Shown here in pieces: positions 61,201 through 64,000 of a DNA stretch of 64,000 nt. The position numbers and the translations under genes are program-made. The notes below the pieces were generated by a model that did no database searches, was not told the origin of the DNA, and worked only from the letters and a program-made list of their open reading frames with translations. Position 1 is the first letter of the stretch. Each line of letters starts with the position of its first letter. This DNA comes from Chaetoderma sp. LZ-2023a (taxonomy: Eukaryota > Mollusca > Caudofoveata > Chaetodermatida > Chaetodermatidae): assembly GCA_034401795.1 (NCBI GenBank), contig CM067367.1:83502814-83566813 (forward strand). Reading direction: 5' to 3'.

Positions 61201-63230
61201 CCAACTCATGTCCTTTCACCATCTTCTTATGTTTCTGTTTTTTTACTTCCGAATCAAGAACAAAGACTGAAAGTCTCAGGTTACTCCCACACATGTGAGT
61301 CAAATCAGATCAATAACTTCGAAAAATATCCAACAGACAAATAAATAAACAGACCCAAATACAATACCCTGTTTCCCATATGAGGCGAAGGTAAAAACAA
61401 CAACAAACAACCAAACACACACATGCACGCTTACAACAACAAACTCTAAATGCTCGGGTTAAACTGTCAATCTAGTCCTATCCCGAATGATTGATTGACA
61501 GATTGTCGGGTTGGATAACGGGTGGCTTTATCTTCTGTCTGTCCTGAGATAGGTGAATGAGATTAGGCCTCATGAGCAAACAATTAATAATCAACTATGG
61601 AATTTATGGTAAACTTTGTTAATCCCTTCAATCTTGAAATCCATGTATCTCAATTTGACAGTAACCATAAGGGTAAACCATTGGTTATTTTGAAACTAAT
61701 TTTGCTGGAAGATGCCGCTGACATAGGCAGCTACATCTTTCAGTGAAATTATTAAAAAATGTTCAACAAAACACTTCCTGCATCTTAAAGAAGTCATTAT
61801 ATCAAGCTGGCATAAGCTTGCGCAAAGCTATCTATTACCTATTTAGTGGTTCAAGATTTGTCCAGAAAGTGGAAATTTTGTGCCTAATAAATGTCCATTT
61901 GCAGGCCAAGAGAAGACAATTTTTGGAAAATTACAACTGGAGTGACTGGCTTAGATATCGAGCCAGTCATTCCAGTTGTAAATTTCCAAAAATAGTTTTC
62001 TCATGGCCTGCAAATGGACATTCCTCAAGACCGCTGCCAATGTCAGTTGTGGTCGGCTTGACCATTAAAGGGTTAATAAGGGCTAGCCCAAATTCTAAAG
62101 AAAAGCAAAATTAAGCTGCCTCGCAAACACTAAAACACCTACATGTATTCAAGGAGGATAAACCTATTCAAAACATGACTCATTAAAAATAACTTTGTCT
62201 CCCAACTAGTACATTTTATAACCATTTACAGCTACATAGCTGATCGTCTTCAGAAAAAATATTTGGTTTGCTTGGCATAAATTTTCAGGCGCCTACTTTC
62301 TAGGCCCCCATTCATACATACCAATGTGATTATGAGACAGTATTCAGTACTGATGTTCAGAGTTACCAGTGATTTACAAACGTGAGATCTATTACTTCAC
62401 TCATGCTACAGATTACATTCTATACATGGCGGGTAGTTAACCCTTTAGTACCAATATCAGCAAAAATGCCTTCTGCAGTGGTCTTGGGAAATGTCCATTT
62501 GCAGACCAAGAAAAGACTATTTTAGAAAATTTACCACTGGAATGACTGGCTCGATAACTGAGTCAGTCATTCCAAGGAAAATGTTCAAAAATTGTCTTCT
62601 CTTGGTCTGCAAATGGACATTTTCTATGAAAATATTGAAATTTTCTTGAACAGATTCGAGGGTTAAAGGGTTAAAATGACAAATTTCTCATACTGCGATT
62701 GTCCATTCTACTTCCTTGCTATTAACCCCACCACCTGCACTATACTATAATTGAGTCATTACACTAATCCCTTAGTTAACAACATAATTCATTTTGCGTC
62801 TCATGTGAACTAGTCACAATAAAAATGCTCAATCATGAAAATCAAAGTCTGTCACGAAGATGGAAGCGTATATGAATTATATGTCTTTGATGAATTTACA
62901 AATTAATAAACATTATGTTGAATATTTTGAAATTAATTTTACTTGGAACTGTTGTTGCCATACACGCAAAATAGTGGGCGGAGCTTAGCTAGAAATGGGA
63001 AGGGCCTAGGAAGAAATGTCTCTCTCTATTCTCACCCTGTCTAGGAGATGATAACAGTTTGCAGTTCCCTCGATCTTGTCTCGAGTCACCTCGAGATGTT
63101 CCGTAAAGTCATGCATGTGTCGCTTTAAAGTCCGTGAAAGATCCTTGTAACCCGTGGCTTCATCAAAATTCCCTGACTGACTCAACATACTCGCCTCCTC
63201 CAGGAGATCATTGCCTTTCTCAACATGCGT
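28015..63230 (-). CDS. Puratrophin-1/PLEKHG4-type Rho guanine-nucleotide exchange factor, 12 exons, 5' part outside
   Basis: Dbl-family exchange factors load GTP onto Rho GTPases at membranes and the cytoskeleton; in this subfamily a spectrin-like region precedes a DH-PH pair. Twelve exons with GT/AG borders and matching phases join to 3078 bases (1026 codons) without a stop: 63036-63230, 53647-54770, 41429-41716, 38719-38968, 37592-37681, 36135-36278, 35565-35642, 34084-34257, 33508-33685, 31673-31792, 30577-30789 and 28015-28238. The DH and PH segments resemble PLEKHG4 more than other Dbl proteins, including [20 protein letters not shown] and [18 protein letters not shown]. The start codon and any Sec14-like N-terminal domain are beyond 64000. 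The 3' end is unresolved. Introns are up to about 12 kb and full of foldback elements. Confidence 0.9.
28262..28460. mobile_element. TTAA-ended foldback element with core-B hairpin
   Basis: It starts TTAACACTTTCACCGATAAA and ends near ATGGGTTAATG. In the centre is TGAATATTTTGAAATTCATT and a partner TTAATTTTTTAATATTCGAC. The same design is at 32318-32535 and 54825-54995. It lies directly beside the acceptor of the exon at 28015-28238. Confidence 0.7.
28701..29102. mobile_element. hAT-like MITE carrying a core-A palindrome
   Basis: Ends are TAGGCCTGTGCGATTA and, inverted, AATCGCGCAAGCCTA, a 13/16 match. Flanking octamers GTATATAC (28693-28700) and GTATGCAC (29103-29110) agree at six of eight positions, consistent with an aged 8-bp target duplication as made by hAT transposases. 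The centre holds CCATTTGCAGGC, shortened core-A arms, and TTCTCTTGGCCTGCAAATGG. A second copy with the same content is at 33015-33410. Confidence 0.7.
29205..29245. repeat. C homopolymer and (CA)n tract
   Basis: A run of C followed by CACACACACACA. The exact length of the C run is prone to sequencing error. Confidence 0.85.
29262..30516 (+). mobile_element. HINE-like (Helentron-type) non-autonomous element with a core-A insert
   Basis: The right end reads ATGGTCGCCATGGCATAATC, then a hairpin CACTTGGCCT/AGGCCATGTG, then AGCTAATAAT. A hairpin followed by CTAA is the 3' signature of Helitron/Helentron elements. Internally there are diverged repeats built on CCAAGATGGCCGC and TTGAACAAACTT motifs. 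A core-A MITE (29647-29803) interrupts it. The left limit is uncertain. Short frames here are not credible genes. Confidence 0.55.
30577..30789 (-). CDS. Rho-GEF exon: Ser-rich C-terminal region
   Basis: The acceptor TTTCCTCTCCAG continues the split Ala codon, and the exon leaves with one base before GTAAGT. It reads [20 protein letters not shown] and then [20 protein letters not shown]. The tail is probably disordered. Phase agreement and strong splice sites are the evidence; I do not recognise a domain. Confidence 0.85.
30840..31210 (+). mobile_element. Core-B foldback element, diverged CRE-bearing type
   Basis: It contains GGTCCATTTCTAGCTATACC, then a GTTGGAATAGATTGATA block, and a shortened hairpin GTTGAATATTTTGAAACTAA / TTAGTTTCAAAATATTCAAC. 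The tail has ATTATGATGTCAGGT but no perfect CRE. It starts about 50 bases upstream of the acceptor at 30789 (gene orientation). Confidence 0.7.
31673..31792 (-). CDS. Rho-GEF exon: conserved post-PH motif
   Basis: A 120-base exon that completes GAG from the previous exon. It reads [20 protein letters not shown] and then [14 protein letters not shown]. EMASMGxGNKPxxDIKPS follows the PH domain in vertebrate PLEKHG4 proteins as I recall them, which helps to place this gene in that subfamily. Borders are TTTTCTACAG before and GCAG|GTAAGT after. Confidence 0.93.
32318..32535. mobile_element. TTAA-ended foldback element with core-B hairpin
   Basis: TTAACGTTTCACCGATAAAT start, central TCTGTTGAATATTTTGACAT with GGCGTTGCTGCC arms and complement, and an end near GAACGGGTTAA. 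It is the same subfamily as 28262-28460. Confidence 0.7.
32810..33410. mobile_element. Core-A fragments and a second hAT-like MITE with core-A centre
   Basis: 32810-33010 has the right end of one core-A element (TTAATTTTCTTGACCATGAA) joined to the left end of another (GCCTCTGTAGTGGTTTTGAG). 33015-33410 is a diverged copy of the hAT-like element at 28701-29102: AATAATCGTGATTACGCAAT on the left, ACAATCACGATTTTCGAC on the right, and GCCATGAGAAGAC with reduced core-A arms between. Confidence 0.6.
33508..33685 (-). CDS. Rho-GEF exon: second part of PH domain
   Basis: Fifty-nine codons plus one base, reading [20 protein letters not shown] and then [20 protein letters not shown]. The closing helix with an invariant Trp ([12 protein letters not shown]) ends the PH fold. 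Borders are GATTGACAG before and AGAG|GTGAGC after. A core-A foldback element begins about 45 bases upstream of the acceptor (gene orientation). Confidence 0.95.
33730..33938. mobile_element. Core-A foldback MITE
   Basis: Arms are CACTAGAATGACTGGCCCAA and AAGCTAGTCAATTCAGTGG. The right outer end is TTTTCTTGAACAAACTCG. It lies in the intron between the two PH-domain exons. Confidence 0.75.
34084..34257 (-). CDS. Rho-GEF exon: first part of PH domain
   Basis: Fifty-eight codons starting [20 protein letters not shown], then [20 protein letters not shown]. The [15 protein letters not shown] stretch is the strand pair typical of PH domains that follow Dbl domains. Borders are TTGTTGCAG before and AGG|GTGAGT after. 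The intron just beyond the donor has a short GGT/ACC simple repeat. Confidence 0.95.
34590..35065. mobile_element. Core-B variant remnant and a core-A MITE
   Basis: 34590-34775 is of the GGAAGACATTG type with most of one arm deleted (TTCAATGTCTTCCGATCCAA remains). 34842-35065 is a core-A copy with tip ATTGTTATTATTCCAG, so the loop side of the palindrome is eroded. Confidence 0.65.
35163..35542 (+). mobile_element. Core-B element missing one hairpin arm, and a deleted core-A MITE
   Basis: 35163-35432 runs from ATGGATGAATCAAGTCTTAG to AAACTGGATTCATCTATTCC and keeps only the second hairpin arm (GTCAAATTAGTTTCAAAATA). 35457-35542 is an 86-base core-A derivative with both outer ends but no palindrome. 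It ends 22 bases before the exon at 35565. Confidence 0.65.
35565..35642 (-). CDS. Rho-GEF exon: C-terminal DH helix
   Basis: Twenty-six codons, too short for a simple frame search, reading [20 protein letters not shown] and SLRDCD. [19 protein letters not shown] is characteristic of the PLEKHG4/MCF2 side of the Dbl family. Borders are GTTTTCAG before and GAT|GTGAGT after. Confidence 0.95.
35795..35935. mobile_element. Short core-B foldback element, TTAA-end subtype
   Basis: AAATATTTTGAAAGTAATTT, TGGAAGCTGTTGCTGCC, a shortened second arm and GCATTACAAGGGTTAA at the right. Confidence 0.55.
36135..36278 (-). CDS. Rho-GEF exon: CR3 helix of DH domain
   Basis: Forty-eight codons in phase 0 reading [20 protein letters not shown] and [17 protein letters not shown][14 protein letters not shown] is the most conserved Dbl-domain signature (CR3). 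It marks the catalytic helix that destabilises bound nucleotide. Borders are ATTTTCAG before and AAG|GTAACC after. Confidence 0.97.
36378..36885 (+). mobile_element. Core-B element followed by core-A fragment
   Basis: 36378-36758 is near-complete: AATGGAGGAATCCAGTTGTA start, hairpin TTGAAACTAATTTAACTGGG with TGCTGTTGCAGCAACAGCG tip, and an AAACTGGATTCCTCCACTG end, so the terminal inverted repeat is clear. 36765-36885 keeps a core-A right half (AGCAAATGGACAATCCTCAG). Confidence 0.75.
37592..37681 (-). CDS. Rho-GEF exon: middle of DH domain
   Basis: Thirty codons in phase 0: [20 protein letters not shown] and then [10 protein letters not shown]. YxLYxKNKPKSD is typical of the PLEKHG4 group. 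Borders are GTTACAG before and AAG|GTAGGT after. A CRE-bearing core-B element begins about 25 bases upstream of the acceptor (in gene orientation). Confidence 0.95.
37707..38027 (+). mobile_element. CRE-bearing core-B element lacking second hairpin arm
   Basis: TTTAGCTATACCCCGCCCAC start, GATCGATCGATCTC block and first arm TTTGACTGGGCATTGTTGCT. It then jumps to GTTTATTAAATATCAG. Perfect TGACGTCA at 37988-37995, end TCTGGAAAGGTGAATT. Confidence 0.75.
38525..38705. mobile_element. Core-B hairpin, GTTGTTGGTGGC subtype
   Basis: The stem GAAAGTTGTTGGTGGC, loop TAA, GCCACTAACAACTTTC is near-perfect and extends to GTTTTCATAATATTCAGCAT. It lies at the 5' end of the intron after the first DH exon, whose donor is at 38718. 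Confidence 0.75.
38719..38968 (-). CDS. Rho-GEF exon: N-terminal half of DH domain
   Basis: The acceptor is TCCTATTTACAG. The codons read [20 protein letters not shown], the conserved CR1 helix with the T-E-R-x-Y signature of Dbl domains. Then come [20 protein letters not shown] (CR2 region) and [20 protein letters not shown]. The donor CAT|GTAAGC lies close to a core-B hairpin element (38525-38705). This helix pair contacts the Rho GTPase switch region in known Dbl structures. Confidence 0.95.
39101..39986. mobile_element. Three core-A foldback MITEs and a core-B stub
   Basis: Copies at 39101-39238 and 39238-39440 are shortened. 39751-39986 is complete, with arms GAATGACTGGTTCGATTATC and GAGCCAGTCTTTCCAGTGG and mixed outer ends. 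39600-39710 retains a core-B stub (CTGAATATTTTGATGCCGCC to GTTTCAAAATATTGAACAG). Confidence 0.75.
39990..41428. other. Intronic sequence, no exon recognised
   Basis: This lies in the intron after the His-rich exon. A possible inverted pair, CCTTCCCACATTGACG near 40670 and CTAATGTGGGAAAGG near 41253, could delimit an unrecognised element of about 600 bases. Support is only these short ends. Confidence 0.35.
41429..41716 (-). CDS. Rho-GEF exon: acidic and His-rich linker
   Basis: The acceptor TAAATTTCAG completes AG|T, and the donor is AGGAG|GTAAAA. It opens with [20 protein letters not shown] and continues with further HR/NH repeats, then a more ordinary [18 protein letters not shown]. Joining phases on both sides (remainder 2 in, remainder 2 out) agree with neighbouring exons, which is the main support. 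The composition suggests a flexible linker before the Dbl domain. Confidence 0.85.
41811..42182. mobile_element. Core-A MITE and an adjacent truncated copy
   Basis: 41811-42042 is complete, with TTAACCTTTAAATTTGTTC at the left and GCGTTAAAGGGTTAA at the right. 42045-42182 has CGATAACCGAGCCAGTCATG at its tip and lacks the right arm. Confidence 0.75.
42183..42885. other. Intronic sequence, nothing recognised
   Basis: Part of the roughly 12-kb intron between the exons at 41429 and 53647. No exon-like frame or repeat core was seen. Confidence 0.4.
42886..44762. mobile_element. Cluster of five core-A foldback MITEs
   Basis: Copies: 42886-43030 (right half lost), 43049-43266, 43613-43832, 43993-44211 and 44525-44762. 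The last has an almost perfect tip, GACTGGCTCGGTTATTGAGC. The mixed subtype (left AAATTTATTCAAGAAAATT, right CTCAAGACCACTGCAGAAG) predominates, and TGGTCTGCAAATGGACATT is shared by most. Confidence 0.8.
45088..46076. mobile_element. Two core-A MITEs with core-B remnants between
   Basis: 45088-45290 lacks most of the left arm. 45852-46076 is near-perfect, with tip TGGCTCGATAACCGAGCCAG; its outer ends are in the reverse order to the copy at 44525. At 45440-45475 and 45720-45800 fragments GTATATTTTGAAACTGTTTT and TTACCTTGAAATTTTGATTC are core-B element debris. Confidence 0.75.
46140..46925. other. Intronic sequence, no exon recognised
   Basis: Short frames only. I do not see repeats that match the named families. 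Confidence 0.4.
46930..47752. mobile_element. Repeat element with about 150-bp internal tandem units
   Basis: The left end contains AACAAGAGCTCCGCAAACGG and ATACCCCGCC; the right end has the inverse, GGCGGGGTAT. Inside, TTTTCAAGATGGC-like strings recur near 47098, 47244, 47392 and 47543, with GATAGGTTTCTTCC between them. Unit length is therefore about 148-151 bases. The - strand frames of 75-89 codons are just this repeat read through. Confidence 0.7.
47757..47904. mobile_element. Core-A MITE lacking its left half
   Basis: It begins at CCTGGACTGACTGGC, directly after the end of the 46930-47752 element, and keeps the right half to the ATTAAATTGG end. Confidence 0.65.
48185..48765. mobile_element. 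Two short core-B hairpins
   Basis: 48190-48265 reads GGTTATTTTGAAACCAATTA to TTGTTTTGAAAATATTCAAC. 48670-48760 reads GATATTGAATATGTTGAAAC to AATCTCAATATATTTAACAG. Both are diverged. Confidence 0.55.
48957..50034 (+). mobile_element. HINE-like element with about 158-bp tandem repeats
   Basis: The start is AACAAGAGGCCCAAGGGCCT followed by GCTCACCTG. The end is AGCTCACTTGGCC, a short loop, GGTGAGCTAA. Between them at least five units recur at 157-160 base spacing; for example GGTTGAAAT followed by a CAAGCAGCTATGGAGG-like string occurs near 49142, 49299, 49459, 49617 and 49777. A GGACGGACGG-rich stretch precedes the end hairpin. Tandem cores of about 160 bases with conserved ends are known from mollusc pearl/HINE elements. 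Confidence 0.65.
50053..51732 (+). mobile_element. HINE-like element, longer relative
   Basis: It starts TACAAGAGGCCCAAGGGGCC with CGCTCACCTGGAG and ends TTGTCCTTTCAGGCCAGACG followed by AGCTAATAAT. The interior is a series of diverged units built on CCAAGATGGCCGC, TTGAACAAACTTGG and ATCCATCAAATAAA motifs, also present at 29262-30516. No coding frame has domain features. Confidence 0.6.
51732..52110 (+). mobile_element. CRE-type core-B foldback element
   Basis: TTTAGCTATGCCCCACCCAC start, hairpin with TGGGTGCTGATGTTGCC and GGCAGCAACAGCACCCAG arms. The tail contains ATGACGTTATTG rather than a perfect CRE. Its end merges into the 282-bp tandem duplication. Confidence 0.75.
52046..52609. repeat. 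282-bp tandem duplication, apparently identical
   Basis: 52046-52327 and 52328-52609 read the same by eye. The unit contains the tail of the CRE-type element, a GGAAGACATTGTTGCC core-B hairpin, and unrelated flank. The absence of differences implies a very recent duplication or an assembly artefact. Confidence 0.9.
52798..53170. mobile_element. Two core-A MITEs
   Basis: 52798-52961 has the central palindrome mostly deleted but ends GTGTTAAAGGGTTAA. 52990-53170 has GAATGACTGGCTCGGTTATC and a shortened second arm. Confidence 0.65.
53163..53543. mobile_element. Palindromic family C element
   Basis: Two inverted halves meet near GGGGCTCGTGTCTCTAATTC. Left and right parts both hold TAAGCCTCTAAAAGTAG, TTTTATTTTCA and GTGAATATGCACCTTTAA. 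ATATGATGATTTCATT on the left pairs with AATGAAATCATCATAT on the right. A sister copy is at 58831-59172. It ends about 100 bases from the Rho-GEF exon donor at 53646. Confidence 0.7.
53647..54770 (-). CDS. Rho-GEF exon: end of spectrin-like region and long Ser-rich linker
   Basis: The acceptor TGTGTTTCAG precedes TCA TAC GAA TGG, and the donor is CCAAG|GTAAGC. The first about 100 codons are helical ([15 protein letters not shown] and then [20 protein letters not shown]). This is the spectrin-repeat pattern of the puratrophin group. The remaining about 270 codons are a low-complexity Ser/Asn/His linker with [12 protein letters not shown] and [20 protein letters not shown], likely disordered and phosphorylatable. 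At 1124 bases it is by far the largest exon. The 146-codon frame on the opposite strand is a shadow of it. Confidence 0.9.
54825..54995. mobile_element. TTAA-ended foldback element with core-B hairpin
   Basis: TTAACACTTTCAGCTGTAAA start, central TCTGTTGAATATTTTGAAAC with a short loop, TTTCAAAATATTCAACAG, and an AAAGGGCTAATG end. It starts about 55 bases upstream (gene orientation) of the acceptor of the large exon. Confidence 0.7.
55150..56300. mobile_element. Core-A MITE, plain intron, and a core-B hairpin
   Basis: 55150-55370 is a diverged core-A copy (TATAATGACTGGCGCTGTCA). 55371-56095 shows nothing recognised. 56200-56300 is a core-B hairpin of the GTTGGTTGTT subtype, with GAAAGTTAACAACCAACAAC near its tip. 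Confidence 0.55.
56410..56945. mobile_element. Core-B stub, core-A MITE and a distinct hairpin
   Basis: 56415-56460 holds GCTGTTGAATATTTTGAAAA with its partner lost. 56530-56763 is a core-A copy with a near-perfect tip, CTGGCTCGGTTATCGAGCCA. 56865-56935 forms a separate hairpin, GGAAACATTGTTGTGGGAAG with GCAACAGCGG and TTGTTTCCAAAAT. Confidence 0.7.
57340..57455. repeat. Isolated inverted repeat in intron
   Basis: TTTTCAACAAGTTTGGTGGA and TTCCACCAAATTTGTTGAAA face each other around GTTGCTGTCTACGATAAC. The stem resembles a core-B tip, but its sequence is otherwise different. Confidence 0.55.
57905..58306. repeat. 200-bp tandem duplication, two diverged units
   Basis: GCGGGTCAACCAAGTATTAA begins each unit (57905 and 58105). 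The units differ by a few substitutions and a two-base insertion. Each ends near a core-B-like GAAAATAACCTGGCTGAAAT string. Confidence 0.85.
58405..58837. mobile_element. Two back-to-back core-A MITEs
   Basis: 58405-58643 is complete, with left GTCAAGACAATTAACATTCT and a right ATTAAAGGGTTAA end. 58643-58837 is shortened at the tip and ends in ATTAAAGG, where family C begins. Confidence 0.75.
58831..59172. mobile_element. Palindromic family C element
   Basis: Starts AAAGGTGCATATTTCCAGCA, central GAATTAGAGGCACGAGCCCC, and ends GATGTGAATATGCACTAAGG. Terminal inverted repeats and the central motif match 53163-53543. Confidence 0.7.
59575..59812. mobile_element. Core-A foldback MITE
   Basis: TTAACCCTTAAATGGTCAAA start and GTAAACTGTTAA end; arms CTGCAATGACTGCCTCGGTT and CCAAGCCAGTCATTCCAGTG. 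Confidence 0.8.
60204..60422. mobile_element. Core-A foldback MITE, tip eroded
   Basis: The left arm is deleted to TTTTGCTCGGTAATC. The right arm AAGCCAGTCATTCCAGTGG and the right end GGCCGGCTTCACC are kept. Confidence 0.7.
60423..61615. other. Intronic sequence; contains a dispersed repeat
   Basis: No exon recognised. 60840-61110 shares AGGTATCACTTTCCGGATGA and TTTTTGCATTTAGCCAATCA with 9450-9660. Confidence 0.4.
61620..61785. mobile_element. Core-B foldback element, diverged
   Basis: GGTTATTTTGAAACTAATTT, GGAAGATGCCGCTGACAT, loop, and a partner GCTACATCTTTCAGTGAAA to ATGTTCAACAAAACACTTCC. Confidence 0.6.
61838..62674. mobile_element. Two core-A foldback MITEs
   Basis: 61838-62076 has a near-perfect tip, GGCTTAGATATCGAGCCAGT. 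62437-62674 has TTAACCCTTTAGTACC at the left and GAGGGTTAAAGGGTTAA at the right. The 360 bases between them hold nothing I recognise. Confidence 0.75.
62915..63015. mobile_element. Core-B element remnant beside exon donor
   Basis: TGTTGAATATTTTGAAATTA and GAACTGTTGTTGCC, then a jump to GGGCGGAGCTTAGCTAGAAA. It is an internally deleted CRE-type element ending about 20 bases from the first visible Rho-GEF exon. Confidence 0.6.
63036..63230 (-). CDS. Rho-GEF exon: spectrin-like helix segment
   Basis: The acceptor is TTGTTTCCAG and the donor is GACAGG|GTGAGA. It has 65 codons in phase 0, reading [20 protein letters not shown] and then [20 protein letters not shown]. The heptad-like charged helices and the closing NCYHLLDR fit the spectrin repeat before the Dbl domain. 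A fragment of a core-B element lies about 20 bases beyond the donor. Confidence 0.85.
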
Positions 63231-63352
63231 CTGGAAACAAAGATTAATAATCAGACACATGGTAATTATTATTATTATTATTATAACTATTTCAAATATG
63301 TTCATTAGGCAAAGCAGACAGGCTGGTAGGCCGGCAGGCAGGCAGGCAGGAA

Positions 63353-64000
63353 GACAGAGATATGGGTGGGTCGATGGATGGATGTATGGATGGATGAATG
63401 GATGGATGGATGGATGGATGGATGGATGGATGGTTAGACAGATGGATTGATCGGTGAATGGGCAGATGGAGAGATGGATGGATGGATGGATAGACAGGTG
63501 GATGGACAGATAGTAAGATGGAAGGATTGATGAATGGATGGATGGACAGATGGCTAGACGGAAAGATGGATGGATGGACGGTTAGACAGATGGATTGATC
63601 GGTGAATGGGCAGATGGAGAGATGGATGGATGGATGGATAGACAGGTGGATGGACAGATAGTAAGATGGAAGGATTGATGAATGGATGGATGGACAGATG
63701 GCTAGACGGAAAGATGGATGGATGGACGGTTAGACAGATGGATTGATCGGTGAATGGGCAGATGGAGAGATGGATGGATGGATGGATAGACAGGTGGATG
63801 GACAGATAGTAAGATGGAAGGATTGATGAATGGATGGATGGACAGATGGCTAGACGGAAAGATGGATGGATGGACGGTTAGACAGATGGATTGATCGGTG
63901 AATGGGCAGATGGAGAGATGGATGGATGGATGGATAGACAGGTGGATGGACAGATAGTAAGATGGAAGAATTGATGAATGGATGGATGGACAGATGGCTA
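63353..64000. repeat. GATG-based satellite with 148-bp higher-order unit
   Basis: The array is built of GATG/GACA tetramers. The landmark TTAGACAGATGGATTGATCG starts at 63434, 63582, 63730 and 63878, exactly 148 bases (37 tetramers) apart. It continues past the window edge and lies in a Rho-GEF intron. A GGCA tetramer run precedes it at 63331-63350. Confidence 0.9.

Noticed and set aside
61743-62114. 123-codon + strand frame
   Set aside because: Most of it reads across a core-A foldback element; peptides such as LQAKRRQF recur wherever that element is read in frame.
63211-63450. + strand frame rich in Gly-Trp-Met-Asp repeats
   Set aside because: It is the GATG satellite translated and overlaps an exon antisense; not a gene.

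Overview
This window looks like nuclear DNA from an invertebrate animal, most likely a lophotrochozoan and probably a mollusc. It is AT-rich, carries spliced genes with small exons in long introns, and is packed with non-autonomous transposons. The species call is an inference, because nothing here is diagnostic by itself.

Two host genes are supported. On the + strand, the last three coding exons of a TANGO6 (TMCO7) homologue lie at 6037-10215 and end in a stop; earlier exons are upstream of the window or lost among repeats. On the - strand, twelve phase-compatible exons from 63230 down to 28015 encode 1026 codons of a puratrophin-1/PLEKHG4-type Rho guanine-nucleotide exchange factor. They give part of a spectrin-like helical region, a Ser-rich and then a His/Glu-rich linker, a Dbl-homology (DH) domain, a pleckstrin-homology (PH) domain, a conserved post-PH motif and a Ser-rich tail. 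The 5' part of this gene lies beyond position 64000. The two genes converge tail to tail across about 18 kb of repeat-filled DNA.

The left edge (1 to about 3380) is a decayed DIRS-type (tyrosine-recombinase) retrotransposon with gag-like, reverse transcriptase/RNase H and overlapping recombinase frames. All are broken by stops and frameshifts, and the recombinase has lost one catalytic Arg. A GC-rich inverted/direct-repeat module at 5050-5397 may be its terminal region.

The rest of the window is dominated by foldback elements. About fifty copies of a 200-240 bp near-palindrome have CCCTTTAA ends flanked by TTAA, which is a piggyBac-like layout. A second palindrome with arms CTGTTGAATATTTTGAAA sits inside at least five kinds of flanking sequence, some of them carrying TGACGTCA sites. 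Others are hAT-like elements that carry the first palindrome, three Helentron/HINE-like elements with internal tandem repeats of about 158 bp, a 340-380 bp palindromic family, several minisatellites and two recent tandem duplications. Both palindromic cores recur in elements with different ends, and several abut splice sites of the Rho-GEF gene. This modular foldback population is the most unusual thing in the window. No RNA gene, CRISPR array or prokaryote-like operon was seen.
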